Shown in pieces: positions 16,833-27,409 of a DNA stretch of 39,183 bases. Every line of letters begins with the position of its first letter. Position 1 is the first letter of the stretch. Both the position numbers and the translations under genes were made by a program. Below the pieces are notes generated by a model, which had not been told where the DNA came from, made no database searches, and worked only from the letters and a program-made list of their open reading frames with translations. This DNA comes from Chlorobiota bacterium (GTDB taxonomy: Bacteria > Bacteroidota > Chlorobiia > Chlorobiales > Chlorobiaceae): contig VGMX01000019.1 in the NCBI GenBank assembly GCA_016866305.1, positions 1-39,183 of the forward strand, written 5' to 3'.

Positions 16833-17918
16833 TCATGGCTTGTTGTTTTTTACGGCAATCCTTGCGTCCATACCCTCGCGGAACCTTTCTTCGGGCACAG
16901 GAACAACCTTGTCACCTTTTCTCAGGCCATCGATGACCTCAACATAAGCAAGATCGCCCGCCCCGGTTTTCAGGGACTGCTTCCTGAGTTTTCCATTCTC
17001 GATTTTCCAGACATAACTGACATGATCCTCCTCGAAAACCGAGCTTTTTCTGACCAGCAGGGAATTCGGCTTGACATTGTAGATGATATTGGCCGTAGCC
17101 GTCATTCCTGCCTGTATGCCTTTTACCGGAGCGTAAAACCGCAGATACACTTTCGAGGTTTTCGTAACGGTATCGGTTTGCGGCACAATACGTGAAACAA
17201 CGGCATCAAGACGTTTGTCCGGCAATGCATCAAGGACGATGGCGGCTTTCTGGCCCGAACGGATTCGGGGAACATCGAGTTCATCCACCTCGACACTGAC
17301 AACATAATCTGTGGTATCGATAACCCTCGCAACAAGGGTGTTTGCCGTTACATAATCACCGGTCTTGACCCCCTGAAAAGCAAGAATGCCGGTGAATGGC
17401 GCTGTAACGGCAAGTTTTTTCAGGTCATCCTCCCTGATTTTCAGTTGCAGCCTTTTCTGCTCGAGCAACTCATCCGCCTGGCGCATGTTCTTCAGGGCAT
17501 CATCGAGGTCCTGACGGGATACCGCCCCTTCCCCGAAAAGATTGCGAATCCTTGTGTATTTCAGTTTTCTTTCTCCGCTCATGGCAAGTTGCTCCGCGTA
17601 GGCTGACCGTGCCTCTCGCACGGCGAGATCGGGCTGAACCGCATCGAATGCAATGATCGTCTGACCGGCAACAACACGCTCCCCTTCAAGAGCCCCCACG
17701 CTCTTTACCGTTCCTGAAAACTCCGCGCTGAGGTTTGCAACGGCATCTGCCTCCACAAATCCGGTTGCGTAGACCGCCTGCACCAGTTCGGCATGGGTCA
17801 CCTCAACGGCGTCCACCTCCACGGTATTGCCCCGGGTTATGAGGTAGATAACGGTAACGACAAAAACAAGGGAAAGAGCGATGGTATACTTCGGGAGGAC
17901 TTTCTGTAAGGTCTGCAT
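16833..17918 (-). CDS. Efflux transporter periplasmic adaptor subunit (HlyD/RND or MacA-like)
   Basis: A 361-residue membrane-fusion protein. One N-terminal transmembrane anchor, TIALSLVFVVTVIYLITRG, is followed by a barrel-sandwich half-motif (ANLSAEFSGTVKSVGALEGERVVAGQTI), a helical hairpin at about 95-155, the second lipoyl half (VTAPFTGILAFQGVKTGDYV), a beta-barrel domain and a membrane-proximal domain ending VPVPEERFREGMDARI. It would link an inner-membrane pump to an outer-membrane channel. Neither a pump nor a TolC-like gene lies next to it, so its partner is unknown. It is divergent from hisI across a 164-base spacer. Confidence 0.85.
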   Translation of the reverse strand: MQTLQKVLPKYTIALSLVFVVTVIYLITRGNTVEVDAVEVTHAELVQAVYATGFVEADAVANLSAEFSGTVKSVGALEGERVVAGQTIIAFDAVQPDLAVREARSAYAEQLAMSGERKLKYTRIRNLFGEGAVSRQDLDDALKNMRQADELLEQKRLQLKIREDDLKKLAVTAPFTGILAFQGVKTGDYVTANTLVARVIDTTDYVVSVEVDELDVPRIRSGQKAAIVLDALPDKRLDAVVSRIVPQTDTVTKTSKVYLRFYAPVKGIQAGMTATANIIYNVKPNSLLVRKSSVFEEDHVSYVWKIENGKLRKQSLKTGAGDLAYVEVIDGLRKGDKVVPVPEERFREGMDARIAVKNNKP

Positions 17919-18027
17919 ATCGATCAGGTTATTGATTCAGCTTTTGGAAGTTACATGTTTTGAACTTTTTCTCTATTGCGACCTTGGTTTTTCCATTATT
18001 TTATGAATCTTTGAAAACTGATTTGCC

Positions 18028-18043
18028 CGGCAGTTTTCTGCCG
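18028..18043 (+). other. Small hairpin upstream of hisI
   Basis: CGGCAG, loop TTTT, CTGCCG: a perfect six-pair stem 39 bases before the hisI ATG. It could sit in the 5' leader. No T tract follows, and no regulatory role is claimed. Confidence 0.3.
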
Positions 18044-18082
18044 CGTGCTCTCTTGCAAAAAAACACTTAATCCAACGAGCCG

Positions 18083-18496
18083 ATGAGCGAGAATCAAGAC
18101 CTGCAGAAAGGCTTTCTTGAAACAGTCAAGTTCGATGAAAAAGGGCTGGTACCGGCAATCGTGCAGGATCATGAAACAGGCAAAGTGCTGATGATGGCCT
18201 GGATGAACCGCGAAAGCCTTGCAATGACCCTTGAAAGGAAAAAAGCCTGCTACTGGAGCCGGAGCCGTCAGAAACTGTGGCTCAAGGGAGAGTCGTCAGG
18301 AAACATGCAGGAGGTTCACGACATCCTCATCGACTGCGACGGTGACACGCTCCTGCTCAAGGTTTCCCAGAGAGGCGGGGCTTGCCATGTCGGCTATCAC
18401 TCCTGCTTTTACAGAAAAGCCAAAGAGGATCTGTCAATGGAGATCTGCGACACGCTCATGTTCGACCCTGAAGAAGTTTACGGCAAAAAAAGCTGA
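18083..18496 (+). CDS. hisI: Phosphoribosyl-AMP cyclohydrolase (HisI)
   Basis: A 137-residue single-domain HisI, the third step of histidine synthesis. It contains [36 protein letters not shown], the catalytic and metal-binding [11 protein letters not shown], and [14 protein letters not shown] with zinc-binding cysteines. There is no fused HisE domain, which is usual in this group. The menG gene follows 12 bases later on the same strand, although the two pathways are unrelated. Confidence 0.95.
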   Translation: MSENQDLQKGFLETVKFDEKGLVPAIVQDHETGKVLMMAWMNRESLAMTLERKKACYWSRSRQKLWLKGESSGNMQEVHDILIDCDGDTLLLKVSQRGGACHVGYHSCFYRKAKEDLSMEICDTLMFDPEEVYGKKS

Positions 18497-18508
18497 CCGA
18501 GTATTGCG

Positions 18509-19234
18509 ATGAGCCAACCCATAGAAACCGCAAAATTACTGAACAGGACAAAGTCCCGTACTTCCATCCGCTCCATGTTCGACGAGGTTGCGCCAACCTA
18601 CGATTTTCTCAACCACCTGCTGAGCCTCGGTATCGATAATTTCTGGCGGGCGACTGCAACGGCAAAGGCAAAAAAGCTGCTTGCCGGTACACCATCCCTC
18701 CACATTCTCGATGTTGCTACAGGCACCGGAGACCTGGCCGCTTCGATGGCAAAGATTCCCGGCGCAAGAGTCACCGCGCTGGATCTCTCACCCGAAATGC
18801 TCGGCATTGCAAGAAAGAAATATCCCGGTATAACGTTTCTTGAAGGTTATGCAGAAAAACTCCCTTTCGATACCGCAAGTTTCGATACCGTCAGCGCGGG
18901 GTTCGGCGTCAGGAATTTCGAGAACCTCGAACAGGGCATGCGCGAATTCCACAGGGTGCTCAAACCGGGAGGGCACGCTTTCATCATCGAACCGATGATT
19001 CCCCGCAATCCGGTCATCAAGAGTCTTTATCTGGTTTACTTCAAAAAGGTGCTCCCGAAAATCGCAGCCTTTTTCAGCAAGTCGACCTTCGCTTACGACT
19101 ACCTGCCGCACTCGGTTGAGCAGTTTCCACAGACCGAAGACTTCACGGCCATCCTGAAAGAAAGCGGCTTCCGCACCGCGGAGTATTTTCCGATGACTTT
19201 CGAAACATCGATCCTTTACGTGGCAATGAAGTGA
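18509..19234 (+). CDS. menG: Demethylmenaquinone methyltransferase (MenG/UbiE)
   Basis: A 241-residue SAM-dependent C-methyltransferase for the last step of menaquinone synthesis. The N-terminal [28 protein letters not shown] is the UbiE family signature. The SAM-binding loop is [15 protein letters not shown], and a further block is [28 protein letters not shown]. The C-terminal [12 protein letters not shown] is also diagnostic. Green sulfur bacteria use menaquinone and chlorobiumquinone rather than ubiquinone, hence the menG name. It converges on the vanZ-like gene with 23 bases between stops; that spacer holds a short ATGCC/GGCAT inverted repeat. Confidence 0.95.
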   Translation: MSQPIETAKLLNRTKSRTSIRSMFDEVAPTYDFLNHLLSLGIDNFWRATATAKAKKLLAGTPSLHILDVATGTGDLAASMAKIPGARVTALDLSPEMLGIARKKYPGITFLEGYAEKLPFDTASFDTVSAGFGVRNFENLEQGMREFHRVLKPGGHAFIIEPMIPRNPVIKSLYLVYFKKVLPKIAAFFSKSTFAYDYLPHSVEQFPQTEDFTAILKESGFRTAEYFPMTFETSILYVAMK

Positions 19235-19257
19235 AATGCCCGACGCCCGGCATGGAC

Positions 19258-19665
19258 TCATACTGACCATCGCTCACGGATAAACGGAATGCGTTTCAGC
19301 AAAGGTACGGAAAGCATGAAAAGCACCATGCCCGCACCATCCGCAGCAAGATCGGCAAACGAACTTTTCCGGTAGGGAAGAAACAACTGGACGATTTCTA
19401 TGGCACTGCCGTAACTCATGAGAACCATGATCTTCACGGCATTGAACGCTGATTTCGGAAAGGCGAAATCAACGAGCAGCGAGAGAAAATAAAACGCGAA
19501 CACATGCAGGATCTTGTCTGACAGCTGCCAGGGAATAACCGATACAGAAGAAGGGTTCAGGGCGAGCGTACTGATGATCATGACCGAAGCAACCAGCAGC
19601 ACCTTCCCCTCAAGAGCAAGCGTTCCTTTGATATTCTTCACGGCGGCAAATTTTGCATTTTTCAC
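19258..19665 (-). CDS. VanZ-like membrane protein
   Basis: A 135-residue protein with four hydrophobic segments ([68 protein letters not shown]) and the VanZ-type core: [15 protein letters not shown], then [23 protein letters not shown]. The family is found in teicoplanin resistance and in many bacteria without it; function here is unknown. It overlaps the upstream LOG-family gene by 4 bases, so the two are translationally coupled. Confidence 0.85.
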   Translation of the reverse strand: MKNAKFAAVKNIKGTLALEGKVLLVASVMIISTLALNPSSVSVIPWQLSDKILHVFAFYFLSLLVDFAFPKSAFNAVKIMVLMSYGSAIEIVQLFLPYRKSSFADLAADGAGMVLFMLSVPLLKRIPFIRERWSV

Positions 19666-20285
19666 GCTTTATGCTGCAACTCCACCCTGTATTTTGAAAA
19701 ATTATTGCAGGCGTGCCCGTCCTTCAGACGATCCTCATGGATTTTTCTGATCAGCTGGACAACCTGTTCAGGTTCCATGACATGAAAAATCATATGCATG
19801 TCCTTGCTGCCGAAGAGACCTCTCGGCAGCACCTCCGTCTCAAGCCAGAGCAGGAGGTTCGTCCAGATTGCCCCGTACAGGATAATCGGTGTTTCGCAGA
19901 TGTGCTCGACCTGCACCAGTTGCCAGGCGTAAAAAAGTTCAAGCATGGTGCCGATACCGCCGGGAGCGACGACAACCGCATCGGAAAGCGACATGAAGGT
20001 ATCGAGACGGCTGCTGAAACGTGAAAACTCCTGTTTGATGTCCAGATAGGTGTTCGCCTCCTGCTCCCTGGGCAGCCTGATGTTCAGGCCTATTGAACGG
20101 GAACCCGACTGTGCGGCTTTAGAACCCGCATTTGCCGCCTGCATAAGACCAGGACCACCTCCGGTGACAATGTCGAAACCAGCTTCGGCAAGCCCCCTGG
20201 CAATCCGGAACACATCCTGATAATCCATATCTCCTTCCCGGATTCTTGCGGATCCGAAAATGGCAACTCTGTAATGAAGGTCCAT
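19662..20285 (-). CDS. LOG-family protein (TIGR00730 type, Rossmann fold nucleotide hydrolase-like)
   Basis: A 207-residue protein with [14 protein letters not shown] near residue 42 and the diagnostic [15 protein letters not shown] near residue 108, the PGGxGTxxE motif of the LONELY GUY family once called lysine decarboxylases. Plant and some bacterial members release cytokinin bases from nucleotide precursors. The bacterial role here is unclear; nucleotide 5'-monophosphate hydrolysis is the likely activity. The start ATG is at 20283-20285. It lies 105 bases downstream of the decayed oxidoreductase gene. Confidence 0.88.
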   Translation of the reverse strand: MDLHYRVAIFGSARIREGDMDYQDVFRIARGLAEAGFDIVTGGGPGLMQAANAGSKAAQSGSRSIGLNIRLPREQEANTYLDIKQEFSRFSSRLDTFMSLSDAVVVAPGGIGTMLELFYAWQLVQVEHICETPIILYGAIWTNLLLWLETEVLPRGLFGSKDMHMIFHVMEPEQVVQLIRKIHEDRLKDGHACNNFSKYRVELQHKA

Positions 20286-20390
20286 AGAACCGGTACTGAC
20301 GTTTGATAAAACTGAAAGAAGCAGGTGATCCGAAAACCGGATATCCTTTCAGAAAGGTGAAATATACGATTCTGAATGCGCTGTTTTGCA

Positions 20391-21519
20391 TTAAGGTTTC
20401 ACAGGAATCCCTTTCCGGTAGTCATCCACGGATGCCTGCAGTTCCCTGATCAGCCGCATCCCTTTCTCCGATGCAAACAGATGGCCAAACCGTTCCTGTT
20501 TTTCAGGTACTCTTCGACCGGAACTCTTGTCCGGGGAATCATGGTATGGACAATGTGCCCATCGACATACTCCTTAAGCGGCCATATGCCGGTCCGGACG
20601 GCAAGATTGCCGATCATGACGCTTTGCGCAGGTTCAAAACCCCAGCCCGTCGGACACGGAGAGAGAGAGAGAGCAAGAAGCATTCTCGGGCCACGCAGTG
20701 ACCTGAGTTTTTCAATCTTTCTGGCAAGATCGAGAGGTTCCGATGCGCTGACCGTCGCTGCATATGGAGGATGATGGGCAGTCCAGAGGGAAAAAAGATC
20801 TTTTTTGCCGCGGTCGATGGCTCCGGACGTTGCGGAAAGACCCATACCGTAAGCCGCGCCGTCACCCGTCAGCACGACGACCTGGAGGTTTTCCTCACGA
20901 CGCAGACAATCCGATTCAAGCAGGATATCAAGACCGTCGCGTACGCCCTGGGCACCTGCCGGAACGGAAGCCATTGCGGTATAGAGCCACGATCCTTCAA
21001 GAACGGAAGGAGCAAGAAACCCGAGTTCCTCTCTTACCGCACGTGCAAGTGTGCTTTTCGGTATGGCGCCGCAAAGCCTCGCGGCGAGAGCCGCACAACA
21101 GATACCCGCCACTCTCTGCCCGGCATACCCCCTGATGGCCTCAGGTCTGGGGATACTGACTATTTGCGAATCGAGATTGAGGCGGCGGCGCCACGTTCCC
21201 TCTGGTACTTCGCTCAGAATCGCCATGACCGTATCACCCGTGACGCCTCCAAGAACGTCAGCTTCGGGAAGACCGGCAAGCGTATCGTCGGCAACAACCA
21301 CAAGAGAGGGACGACGTACCACTCCACGCTCAAGAATGAGGGTCCGAGAAGCCCGGACAGAGGCGAAAATCGGTGCACCGCGACGTTCAGCGCCATAGCG
21401 GGGTGCATCCTGCACCTCGAAACCTTCCATGAAAAAAGCCGTACCGAGGATGCGCCCGGCGGTTTTCATGCCCTGACCGCCCCGACCATGAAACCTGATC
21501 CTGTATATCGAAGCTGCAT
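20391..21519 (-). pseudogene. 2-oxoacid:ferredoxin oxidoreductase remnant: gamma domain joined to a partial TPP (beta) domain
   Basis: The main frame (20450-21649) holds a gamma domain starting RIRFHGRGGQGMKTAG and containing DAPRYGAERRGAPIFASVR, then runs directly into the TPP-binding beta domain at SWLYTAMASVPAGAQG. Delta (ferredoxin), alpha and the CxxC-bearing start of beta are absent. Inside beta, GDGAAYGMGLSATSGAIDRG jumps to KKDLFSLWTAHH, skipping about 40-45 residues that normally include the DNExYxNTG cofactor motif. At the 5' end, removing one AT at 21504-21508 gives an ATG start (21519) reading MQLRYRIRFHGRGG. At the 3' end, adding one base to the run at 20499-20503 restores a normal tail, EKQERFGHLFASEKGMRL, ending at 20391. 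Two deletions plus two frameshifts make a functional enzyme very unlikely. Confidence 0.8.
20791..20806. repeat. Perfect 16-bp palindrome at a deletion junction
   Basis: AAAAAAGATCTTTTTT, perfectly symmetric. It encodes the KKDLF codons exactly where about 40 residues of the beta-domain are missing, so it may have helped form the deletion by slippage or hairpin bypass. An operator role is unlikely because it is inside a gene. Confidence 0.6.
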
Positions 21520-21527
21520 TTTCCTGT

Positions 21528-22663
21528 TCAGAGAAAACCGGGAGCCGAGGAAAACAGGGAATACCTGCGCAATCCCATGGCGGTTCTGATACGTCCGAGA
21601 GCAAGCTGCATTGCCGCTTCACGAGGTGCGAGGTTCCTCCGGAAAGCATCGCCGAGAACCTGACGGGTATTCTCCCTGATCTTTTCCCCGAGCACCCTCA
21701 TGGCCTGCTCTTCGGAAGCTCCGTGATATTCCATCGCAGCACAGATCACCCCCCCTGCATTGGCAATGAAATCCGGGATGGAAAGAACTCCTTTGCGATG
21801 CAGTTCGGCTTCGGCCCCCGGCGTCACGGGAATGTTCGCGCCCTGAACCACCATTTTCGTCCTGAGCCTTCCGACATTGCCCTCATTGATCACGTCCGGC
21901 CTCGCGGCCGGAATCCAGATATCACACTCCACGTCGATCAGGTCTTCACGCCCGACCGGTATGCCACCCGGGAATTCGGCTACACTCCGCCCTTCGTCCT
22001 TCAATACCATGAGTGACTGAACATCGAGACCATCGGCATTCATGACAGCGCCCCTCGAATCGGATACCGCAACCAGCACCGCTCCCTGTGCGGCAAGCAG
22101 GCGTGCGGCATGCTTGCCTACCGCACCGAATCCCTGGACAACGAAGCGGGAGCCCTTCAGGGAAAAACTGCTGAATTCCAGGGCAGCTTCGAGGGCATGG
22201 AAAAGCCCGGCCCCGGTCGCCCCGATCTCGTCGAGCGGAATACCGCCGAGATCACGCGGCAACGCCACAGCCCGGCCGATTTCATCCTTCACCCAGGCCA
22301 TGCAGGTTTCGTCAGTGCCCATGTCGGGACCGAAAATATACTCGTCGATATTGCGCAGGGACTTCGCCAGGGCCCTGACAAGCACCTCCTTCCGGGATGC
22401 CGGCATGGCCGGATCTGCGGCAATCACCGATTTTCCTCCTCCATGAGGCAGGCCTGCCGCCGCATTCTTAAGCGTCATGGCTCTTGCAAGACGCATGCAC
22501 TCGCCGACCGAAACATCGGGTGCGATCCGCAACCCCCCGATCGAGGGGCCTCTTGCAACATTATCGACAACAAGAATACCCTTCAGACCGACAGACGGCT
22601 CATACACATATGGATTACCTTGGAAGGCCCCATATCGTCAACGAGACTGAAAATATCCGGCAT
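21528..22663 (-). pseudogene. Glutamate (Glu/Leu/Phe/Val) dehydrogenase, 5' frameshift
   Basis: The 359-residue frame opens with GTG at 22607 and carries dehydrogenase blocks: ARGPSIGGLRIAPDVS, AAGLPHGGGKSVI (substrate lysine), GPDMGTDETCMAWVKDEIG, the NAD(P) loop VVQGFGAVGKHAA, and PAARPDVINEGN. The family's leading residues sit in another frame: ATG at 22663 reads MPDIFSLVDDMGPSKVIHM and would join the main frame if one 2-bp unit of the GTGT tract (22603-22608) were removed. As read, translation from 22663 would stop soon after. Starting at the GTG would drop about 19 residues, so a shortened but active enzyme cannot be excluded. It was probably co-transcribed with the oxidoreductase remnant downstream, as an amino-acid to 2-oxoacid to acyl-CoA route. 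Confidence 0.75.
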
Positions 22664-22862
22664 AAGCATCCTGTTGTTTTCGCGGTTTCCGGCTGAAAAA
22701 GGGTGATGAGCGCTGCAGATGATGAAGAGCATGAAGATTCAAGCCGCATCGCTGTGGCGATCAGCCCTGTATTGAACCTGACCGGTTCTTTAACATATAC
22801 CCGTTCAGAAGGCTTAAAGGTGCCGCAGCAGCGGAGGAAAGCACAAGTTGCCTGAAGGGGGG

Positions 22863-24896
22863 TTACTGGAGCATCGCTCTGAACCCGTTTTCATCAATAA
22901 CTTTCACGCCGAGTTTCCCGGCCTTCTCAAGCTTGCTGCCGGCATCCTTTCCGGTAACGACGACTGATGTTTTCCGGCTTACCGAGTTCGTCACCTTGCC
23001 GCCTCTTGCCCTGACCATTTCCGAGGCCTCATCACGGGTATACCAAACAAGCTCTCCGGTAAAGACGACCGTCATACCCGCAAAATTCCTGTTGATCAGG
23101 ACTTGCTGTTCTGCCACCCGAAACGGCAAGCCGGCCTCCTGCAACTTCCGTAACAGCTCCTGATTGGATGGAATGGCAAAAAAAGAGAGGATACTCCGGG
23201 CTACTACCGAACCAATATCCGGCACGGATGCAAGCTCCTCCACACTTGCCGTGCGGAGATCATCGAACACAGGATATGCCCTGGCCAACTCCCTTGCCGT
23301 GGCTGCACCGACGTGGCGGATGCCGAGGGCGTAGAGCAGGCGTTCGTAGCTCCGTTTGCGACTCTCATCGAGTGCATGGAGAAGATTCAATGCGGATTTT
23401 TCCCCCATGCGTTCAAGCTGTGCAACCTGATGCAGCTCGATCGAATAAAGATCGCCTGCATCCCTGACCAGACCGCTGACCACAAGCTGGTCGACCAGCG
23501 CACTGCCGAGCGACCGTATATCCATGGCATTGCGGGAAGCGAAATGCAGAATCCTGCCCCGTATCTGTGCCGGGCACCTCTCTTCGTTAGGACAGTACCA
23601 GCTTACCTCGCCTTCCGGTTTTACGAGTTGCGTACCGCATGAAGGACAACCTGAAGGCACCGGTATGGGCTCGCTGAAGAGGGTTCGCTTTTCAGGCAGG
23701 GCGCGGATTATTTTCGGAATCACCTCACCGGACTTCTCGATCACGACACGGTCATGTACCTGTACGCCGAGCCGCTTGATCTCGTCGAAATTGTGAAGGG
23801 TGGAACGCGAAACGGTGGAACCGGCCAATCTTACCGGCTCGAGTTCCGCAACTGGAGTGATGGTACCGAGCCTTCCCACCTGAAACACCACGCCAAGCAG
23901 TACGGTTTCAGCCTGCTGAGCCGGATACTTGTATGCGATGGCCCATCGGGGACTTTTCGAGGTGGCTCCGATACGGTCCCACAGATGCACGGCATTGAGC
24001 TTCAGCACCACGCCATCGGTCTCGTAAGGAAGCTCCCATCGTTTTTCAGCCCAAAAGCTGATGAAATGATTAATCTCGGAGAGATTCGTGCAAGGAGCAA
24101 AATTGTTACCTTTTTTGCCCGTATAAAACCCGAGTTCTCCGAGCAACCTGAGTCGATCATATTGAGTTACTTCTTCATTGTCAAGTCCTTTGAGGAAATA
24201 GGCAACAAAGGTCATCCGGCGACGGGCCACCTCTGAGGAGTCCTGCAATTTGAGGCTCCCTGCCGTAGCGTTGCGGGGGTTTGCGAAACGATCCTCCTCC
24301 GGACGCCCCTCGTTCAACCGTTCGAAATCGTCCTTCCGCATGAAAACCTCGCCCCTGATCTCAAGTTCCCTCTTGCTGCCCGGTAGGGATTTTGACCATA
24401 ACAAATTGAGGCGCAGTGGAATAGTCGGAATAGTCCTGAGATTAACCGTAATATCATCACCCTGATAGCCATCACCTCTTGTAGCGCCCCGAATTAAAAG
24501 GCCATCACGATAAAGAAGACTGATAGCAACACCATCGTATTTTTGCTCGGCTACGATATCCCGCTCCTTTACCCCTTCATCGTCCAGCAGCTTGCCGAGA
24601 CGAGTGTAGAAATCGGCGACCTCTTCAAGCGAGTAGGTGTTGGAAAGGCTGAGCATGGGTTCACGGTGGACGACCGTCGGAAACTCTCTGGTGATCTGGC
24701 CACCGACGCGCTGGGAGGGACTATTGGGTGTCAACAAATCAGGAAACTCGCGTTCCAGCGAGATCAGCCGCTCGAGCAACCTGTCGAAGTCGTAATCGGA
24801 TATTTCGGGTGCTGCCCGAACATAATACAGAAAGTTATGGCGCTCGATCTCCGTGCGAAGCCTCTCGATCTCGACGGCGGCTTTTTCTCTTTCCAT
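22863..24896 (-). CDS. ligA: NAD+-dependent DNA ligase LigA
   Basis: A 677-residue ligase that seals nicks in replication and repair. Order of domains: Ia ([21 protein letters not shown]), adenylation with the active-site lysine in [19 protein letters not shown] fold, zinc finger (CPSCGTQL, then [12 protein letters not shown]), helix-hairpin-helix repeats, and a BRCT domain from about residue 600 ([24 protein letters not shown]). Three ATGs are possible. The one at 24896 is chosen because GGAG lies 8 bases before it and family sequence starts there. The ATG at 24914 overlaps the upstream stop as ATGA and is the main alternative. Confidence 0.95.
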   Translation of the reverse strand: MEREKAAVEIERLRTEIERHNFLYYVRAAPEISDYDFDRLLERLISLEREFPDLLTPNSPSQRVGGQITREFPTVVHREPMLSLSNTYSLEEVADFYTRLGKLLDDEGVKERDIVAEQKYDGVAISLLYRDGLLIRGATRGDGYQGDDITVNLRTIPTIPLRLNLLWSKSLPGSKRELEIRGEVFMRKDDFERLNEGRPEEDRFANPRNATAGSLKLQDSSEVARRRMTFVAYFLKGLDNEEVTQYDRLRLLGELGFYTGKKGNNFAPCTNLSEINHFISFWAEKRWELPYETDGVVLKLNAVHLWDRIGATSKSPRWAIAYKYPAQQAETVLLGVVFQVGRLGTITPVAELEPVRLAGSTVSRSTLHNFDEIKRLGVQVHDRVVIEKSGEVIPKIIRALPEKRTLFSEPIPVPSGCPSCGTQLVKPEGEVSWYCPNEERCPAQIRGRILHFASRNAMDIRSLGSALVDQLVVSGLVRDAGDLYSIELHQVAQLERMGEKSALNLLHALDESRKRSYERLLYALGIRHVGAATARELARAYPVFDDLRTASVEELASVPDIGSVVARSILSFFAIPSNQELLRKLQEAGLPFRVAEQQVLINRNFAGMTVVFTGELVWYTRDEASEMVRARGGKVTNSVSRKTSVVVTGKDAGSKLEKAGKLGVKVIDENGFRAMLQ

Positions 24897-24910
24897 CTTC
24901 CGCTCTCCAG

Positions 24911-26452
24911 TCATTTCGTCGATGAGAATGCCCATCCGGCAAGGTTCTTAAGAAAACCCGCAGAACCCTGCACACCGAGTTTCTGCCAGGTTGCCAGGAT
25001 GATTTTCGGATAGCGTACGGCAACACGCAGCATCACCGTCACCAGTTCGTCGAGCCTCAGTTCGTCACGGAACATCGCTTCACGGTAACGCGGGGGAAGC
25101 TGGTCGAGCACGATCATCACCTCGTTCATCATCTCGTTGACGAAATTGGGTTCATCGGTTCCGGGATTGAAGCACATGTACTTCATGAGGTTGGCCATCG
25201 ATGCGACATTCGGCTCGTAGGCACTCACTCCGGCAAGATTTTCTTTTCCAAGAGAATCCTCCCGCAATGCCCTGTCAAGCCCCTCCGTCAGCCGCTGCAT
25301 GTTTCGCACCATCGAACCGAAACCGCAGAACGTAAGCGGAGAGGCAAGCGAGGCGGAATCACCGAGCAGGATGATGTGGTCGTCGGCGATCACCCGTGTC
25401 CGGTTGAAGCCGTCATGAAAATAAGCCGGTATGATGCCGTACACCGGACGATGGATAACGAACTGTTTTCCGGGACGCTTGTACTCCGGGAGCGTGCGAA
25501 AGTAGGTTTCGAAAAGACCGAGCAGGGTCTTGTCGTTGGGTGAATCGACTTCGTCATAAAAAAACAGGTAGGTGATGTACTGCTCCCCCTCGGCGGGAAA
25601 TCCTTCCCAGATCAGCTGGCGCCCCTTGCCTTCAGAAATTTCGGCAGGACCGATGCTGGCAAGAATCTCGCCGGTATCGAAATCCGCATTCTCGAAACCG
25701 CTGGCGAGTGTTCCCACGGTCGGGCAGACATGGGTCTGCGGACGCCCCTCGTTGAGCTGCCTGGCAACCGGAGAGAGAACGCCCATCACATCGACCAGCA
25801 CTTTGGCTTTGTAGTATAACCGTTTGCCGGCCCTGTCTTCGACCTCGACCACGACGTGACCGGGAAAGCGGTAACAGCAGAGAAAGGTTGTCCCGTCAAG
25901 CACACTGTTTCGAACACCCGAAAGAACCTTCTCTTTCGAGATGCCGAGCAACCGGTCGGCATCAACGGCGCAGTCGAGCACATTCTGCATAGAGAGCCGC
26001 TTCTGGTTTCCATCGGGCAGGTAAAACTCCACCCATCCGGTTTTGTAGCTCCGGACAATCACTGAATCAAGCTCCGCAGCCGTGTATACACCGGTTTCGG
26101 CAAGCCGCTGCAATTCGTTGCGCGAAATGTTCCAGTCCCTTGTAGAACGTGCCGAGATATACCTGTCGAACACCAGAACAGAGCGGCCATACCGTTTGGC
26201 CATCACCGCGGCATGCAGGAAGCTCAGGGTTCCTCCGGCATAGACAAGATCGAACTCACCGCTCACCACCGCATCTGCCGGCAATTCACCTCCCGGTTTG
26301 ATGACCGCAGGCGTGCCCTGCAGGGGTGTCTCCCAATAGCTGTCGAGATCCATGATACGCTGCAGATGGTGCTCGCCGTCTGCAAGAACACTGAAAGCCC
26401 TGAAGACATGCGGATGGGAATTCGCTATACGATCGAACAGTGAAGAGGGCAT
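24911..26452 (-). CDS. cruA: Lycopene cyclase, CruA/CruB family
   Basis: A 513-residue FAD-dependent protein. The dinucleotide-binding part starts [31 protein letters not shown] near residue 67, and the C-terminal flavin-contact block is [22 protein letters not shown] near residue 370. This pattern matches CruA, the non-homologous lycopene cyclase of green sulfur bacteria, or its paralogue CruB, which converts gamma- to beta-carotene in brown species. CruA acts on the way to chlorobactene. I cannot separate CruA from CruB by eye, so the gene symbol is tentative. It follows the lolD-like gene by 15 bases and abuts ligA, an operon of unrelated functions. Confidence 0.8.
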   Translation of the reverse strand: MPSSLFDRIANSHPHVFRAFSVLADGEHHLQRIMDLDSYWETPLQGTPAVIKPGGELPADAVVSGEFDLVYAGGTLSFLHAAVMAKRYGRSVLVFDRYISARSTRDWNISRNELQRLAETGVYTAAELDSVIVRSYKTGWVEFYLPDGNQKRLSMQNVLDCAVDADRLLGISKEKVLSGVRNSVLDGTTFLCCYRFPGHVVVEVEDRAGKRLYYKAKVLVDVMGVLSPVARQLNEGRPQTHVCPTVGTLASGFENADFDTGEILASIGPAEISEGKGRQLIWEGFPAEGEQYITYLFFYDEVDSPNDKTLLGLFETYFRTLPEYKRPGKQFVIHRPVYGIIPAYFHDGFNRTRVIADDHIILLGDSASLASPLTFCGFGSMVRNMQRLTEGLDRALREDSLGKENLAGVSAYEPNVASMANLMKYMCFNPGTDEPNFVNEMMNEVMIVLDQLPPRYREAMFRDELRLDELVTVMLRVAVRYPKIILATWQKLGVQGSAGFLKNLAGWAFSSTK

Positions 26453-26467
26453 GGCGGAATGGTTTGA

Positions 26468-27211
26468 TTACTGGCGCATTACAGGGGAAAGTCCCGGGCT
26501 CTTCAGCATGCTGTCGCTCTCGATCATACCGTCAACCAGATGAATTCTGCGCCCTGCCCTGGATGCAAACTCCTCATCGTGAGTTACCACGATCACGGTC
26601 TGGTTCAGTTCCCTGTTGAGCCTGTCGAAAAGTTCATAGACGTTCCGTGCGGATTTCGAATCGAGATTTCCCGTCGGTTCGTCACCAAGCAGCACCTTCG
26701 GATCGTTTGCCAGAGCGCGGGCAATGGCTACCCGCTGCTGCTGCCCGCCGGAAAGCTGACTGGGCTTGTTGGTATACTTGTTTTCAAGACCAACCGTATC
26801 GAGCAGTTTTCTTGCCCGGTCCCGGATCTCCTGTTTGCTGAACCGCCCGCTGATCATCATGGGCATACTGACATTCTCGACGGCGTTGAACTCCGGCAAC
26901 AGAAAATGAAACTGGTAGATAAATCCGATTTTTTCATTACGGATACGGGTCATCTCGGTTTCGTTCTTTTCGGTGATCTCGTCACCGTCGAGCCAGACCT
27001 TGCCGTAGGTCGGCTTGTCGAGTCCCCCCATGATATAGAGCAGAGTCGATTTACCCGACCCGGAAGGACCTGTAATGGCTACGAATTCCCCTGCCATGAT
27101 CTCCATCGAAAGATTCGGAATAATGGTCTGGCGAACATCGCGCGACAGTTCGAGTTCCCTTCGGATATTTTCAAGTCTGAGGATTTCCGTAGGCATCAGC
27201 GGAACATTCAA
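26468..27211 (-). CDS. lolD: LolD-like ABC transporter ATP-binding protein
   Basis: A 247-residue ATPase of the LolD/MacB group that drives lipoprotein release from the inner membrane, or a related MacB-type pump. Walker A is GPSGSGKST, the Q loop is [20 protein letters not shown] (the FHxLLPEF stretch is typical of LolD), the signature is [15 protein letters not shown], Walker B is [13 protein letters not shown], and the switch is VTHDEEF. The ATG at 27211 has AGGAAA about 10 bases upstream and is preferred over the ATG five codons later. No LolC/E permease is adjacent, so its partner must be encoded elsewhere. Confidence 0.85.
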   Translation of the reverse strand: MNVPLMPTEILRLENIRRELELSRDVRQTIIPNLSMEIMAGEFVAITGPSGSGKSTLLYIMGGLDKPTYGKVWLDGDEITEKNETEMTRIRNEKIGFIYQFHFLLPEFNAVENVSMPMMISGRFSKQEIRDRARKLLDTVGLENKYTNKPSQLSGGQQQRVAIARALANDPKVLLGDEPTGNLDSKSARNVYELFDRLNRELNQTVIVVTHDEEFASRAGRRIHLVDGMIESDSMLKSPGLSPVMRQ

Positions 27212-27252
27212 TTAAACATTTCCTGCATGATCACTGTTTCCGGTTGCCTGTA

Positions 27253-27279
27253 AGTATAACAAAAAAACCACTGAAACAA
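27253..27279 (-). promoter_or_regulatory. Possible promoter of the lolD-cruA-ligA operon
   Basis: On the minus strand TTGTTT (27274-27279) and TATACT (27253-27258) are separated by 15 bases, short for a sigma-70 type promoter but with good boxes. They lie 41-68 bases upstream of the lolD start. Confidence 0.4.
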
Positions 27280-27384
27280 CGGACTCTAAAACTCGGGGGA
27301 AGTTACGGATCGAGCAGGGTTCTCCTGTCAGCAGGAATGGCTGGGTACTCACCTGCCCAGTCCGGACCGTCAGAAAGAACATCA

Positions 27385-27398
27385 CCGGAATGCTCCGG
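27385..27398 (-). terminator. Possible terminator hairpin after acr3
   Basis: CCGGA, loop ATGC, TCCGG: a five-pair stem 11 bases past the acr3 stop in its direction, followed on that strand by a T-rich stretch broken by other bases. Weak support only. Confidence 0.3.
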
Positions 27399-27409
27399 AA
27401 TCCAGGTCG

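Noticed and set aside
20771-21589. A 272-codon plus-strand open frame
   Set aside because: It lies opposite the oxidoreductase remnant, which carries the recognisable gamma and TPP domains.
22774-22788. GAACC/GGTTC palindrome upstream of the dehydrogenase remnant
   Set aside because: Five-base arms with no matching copies elsewhere; chance is likely.
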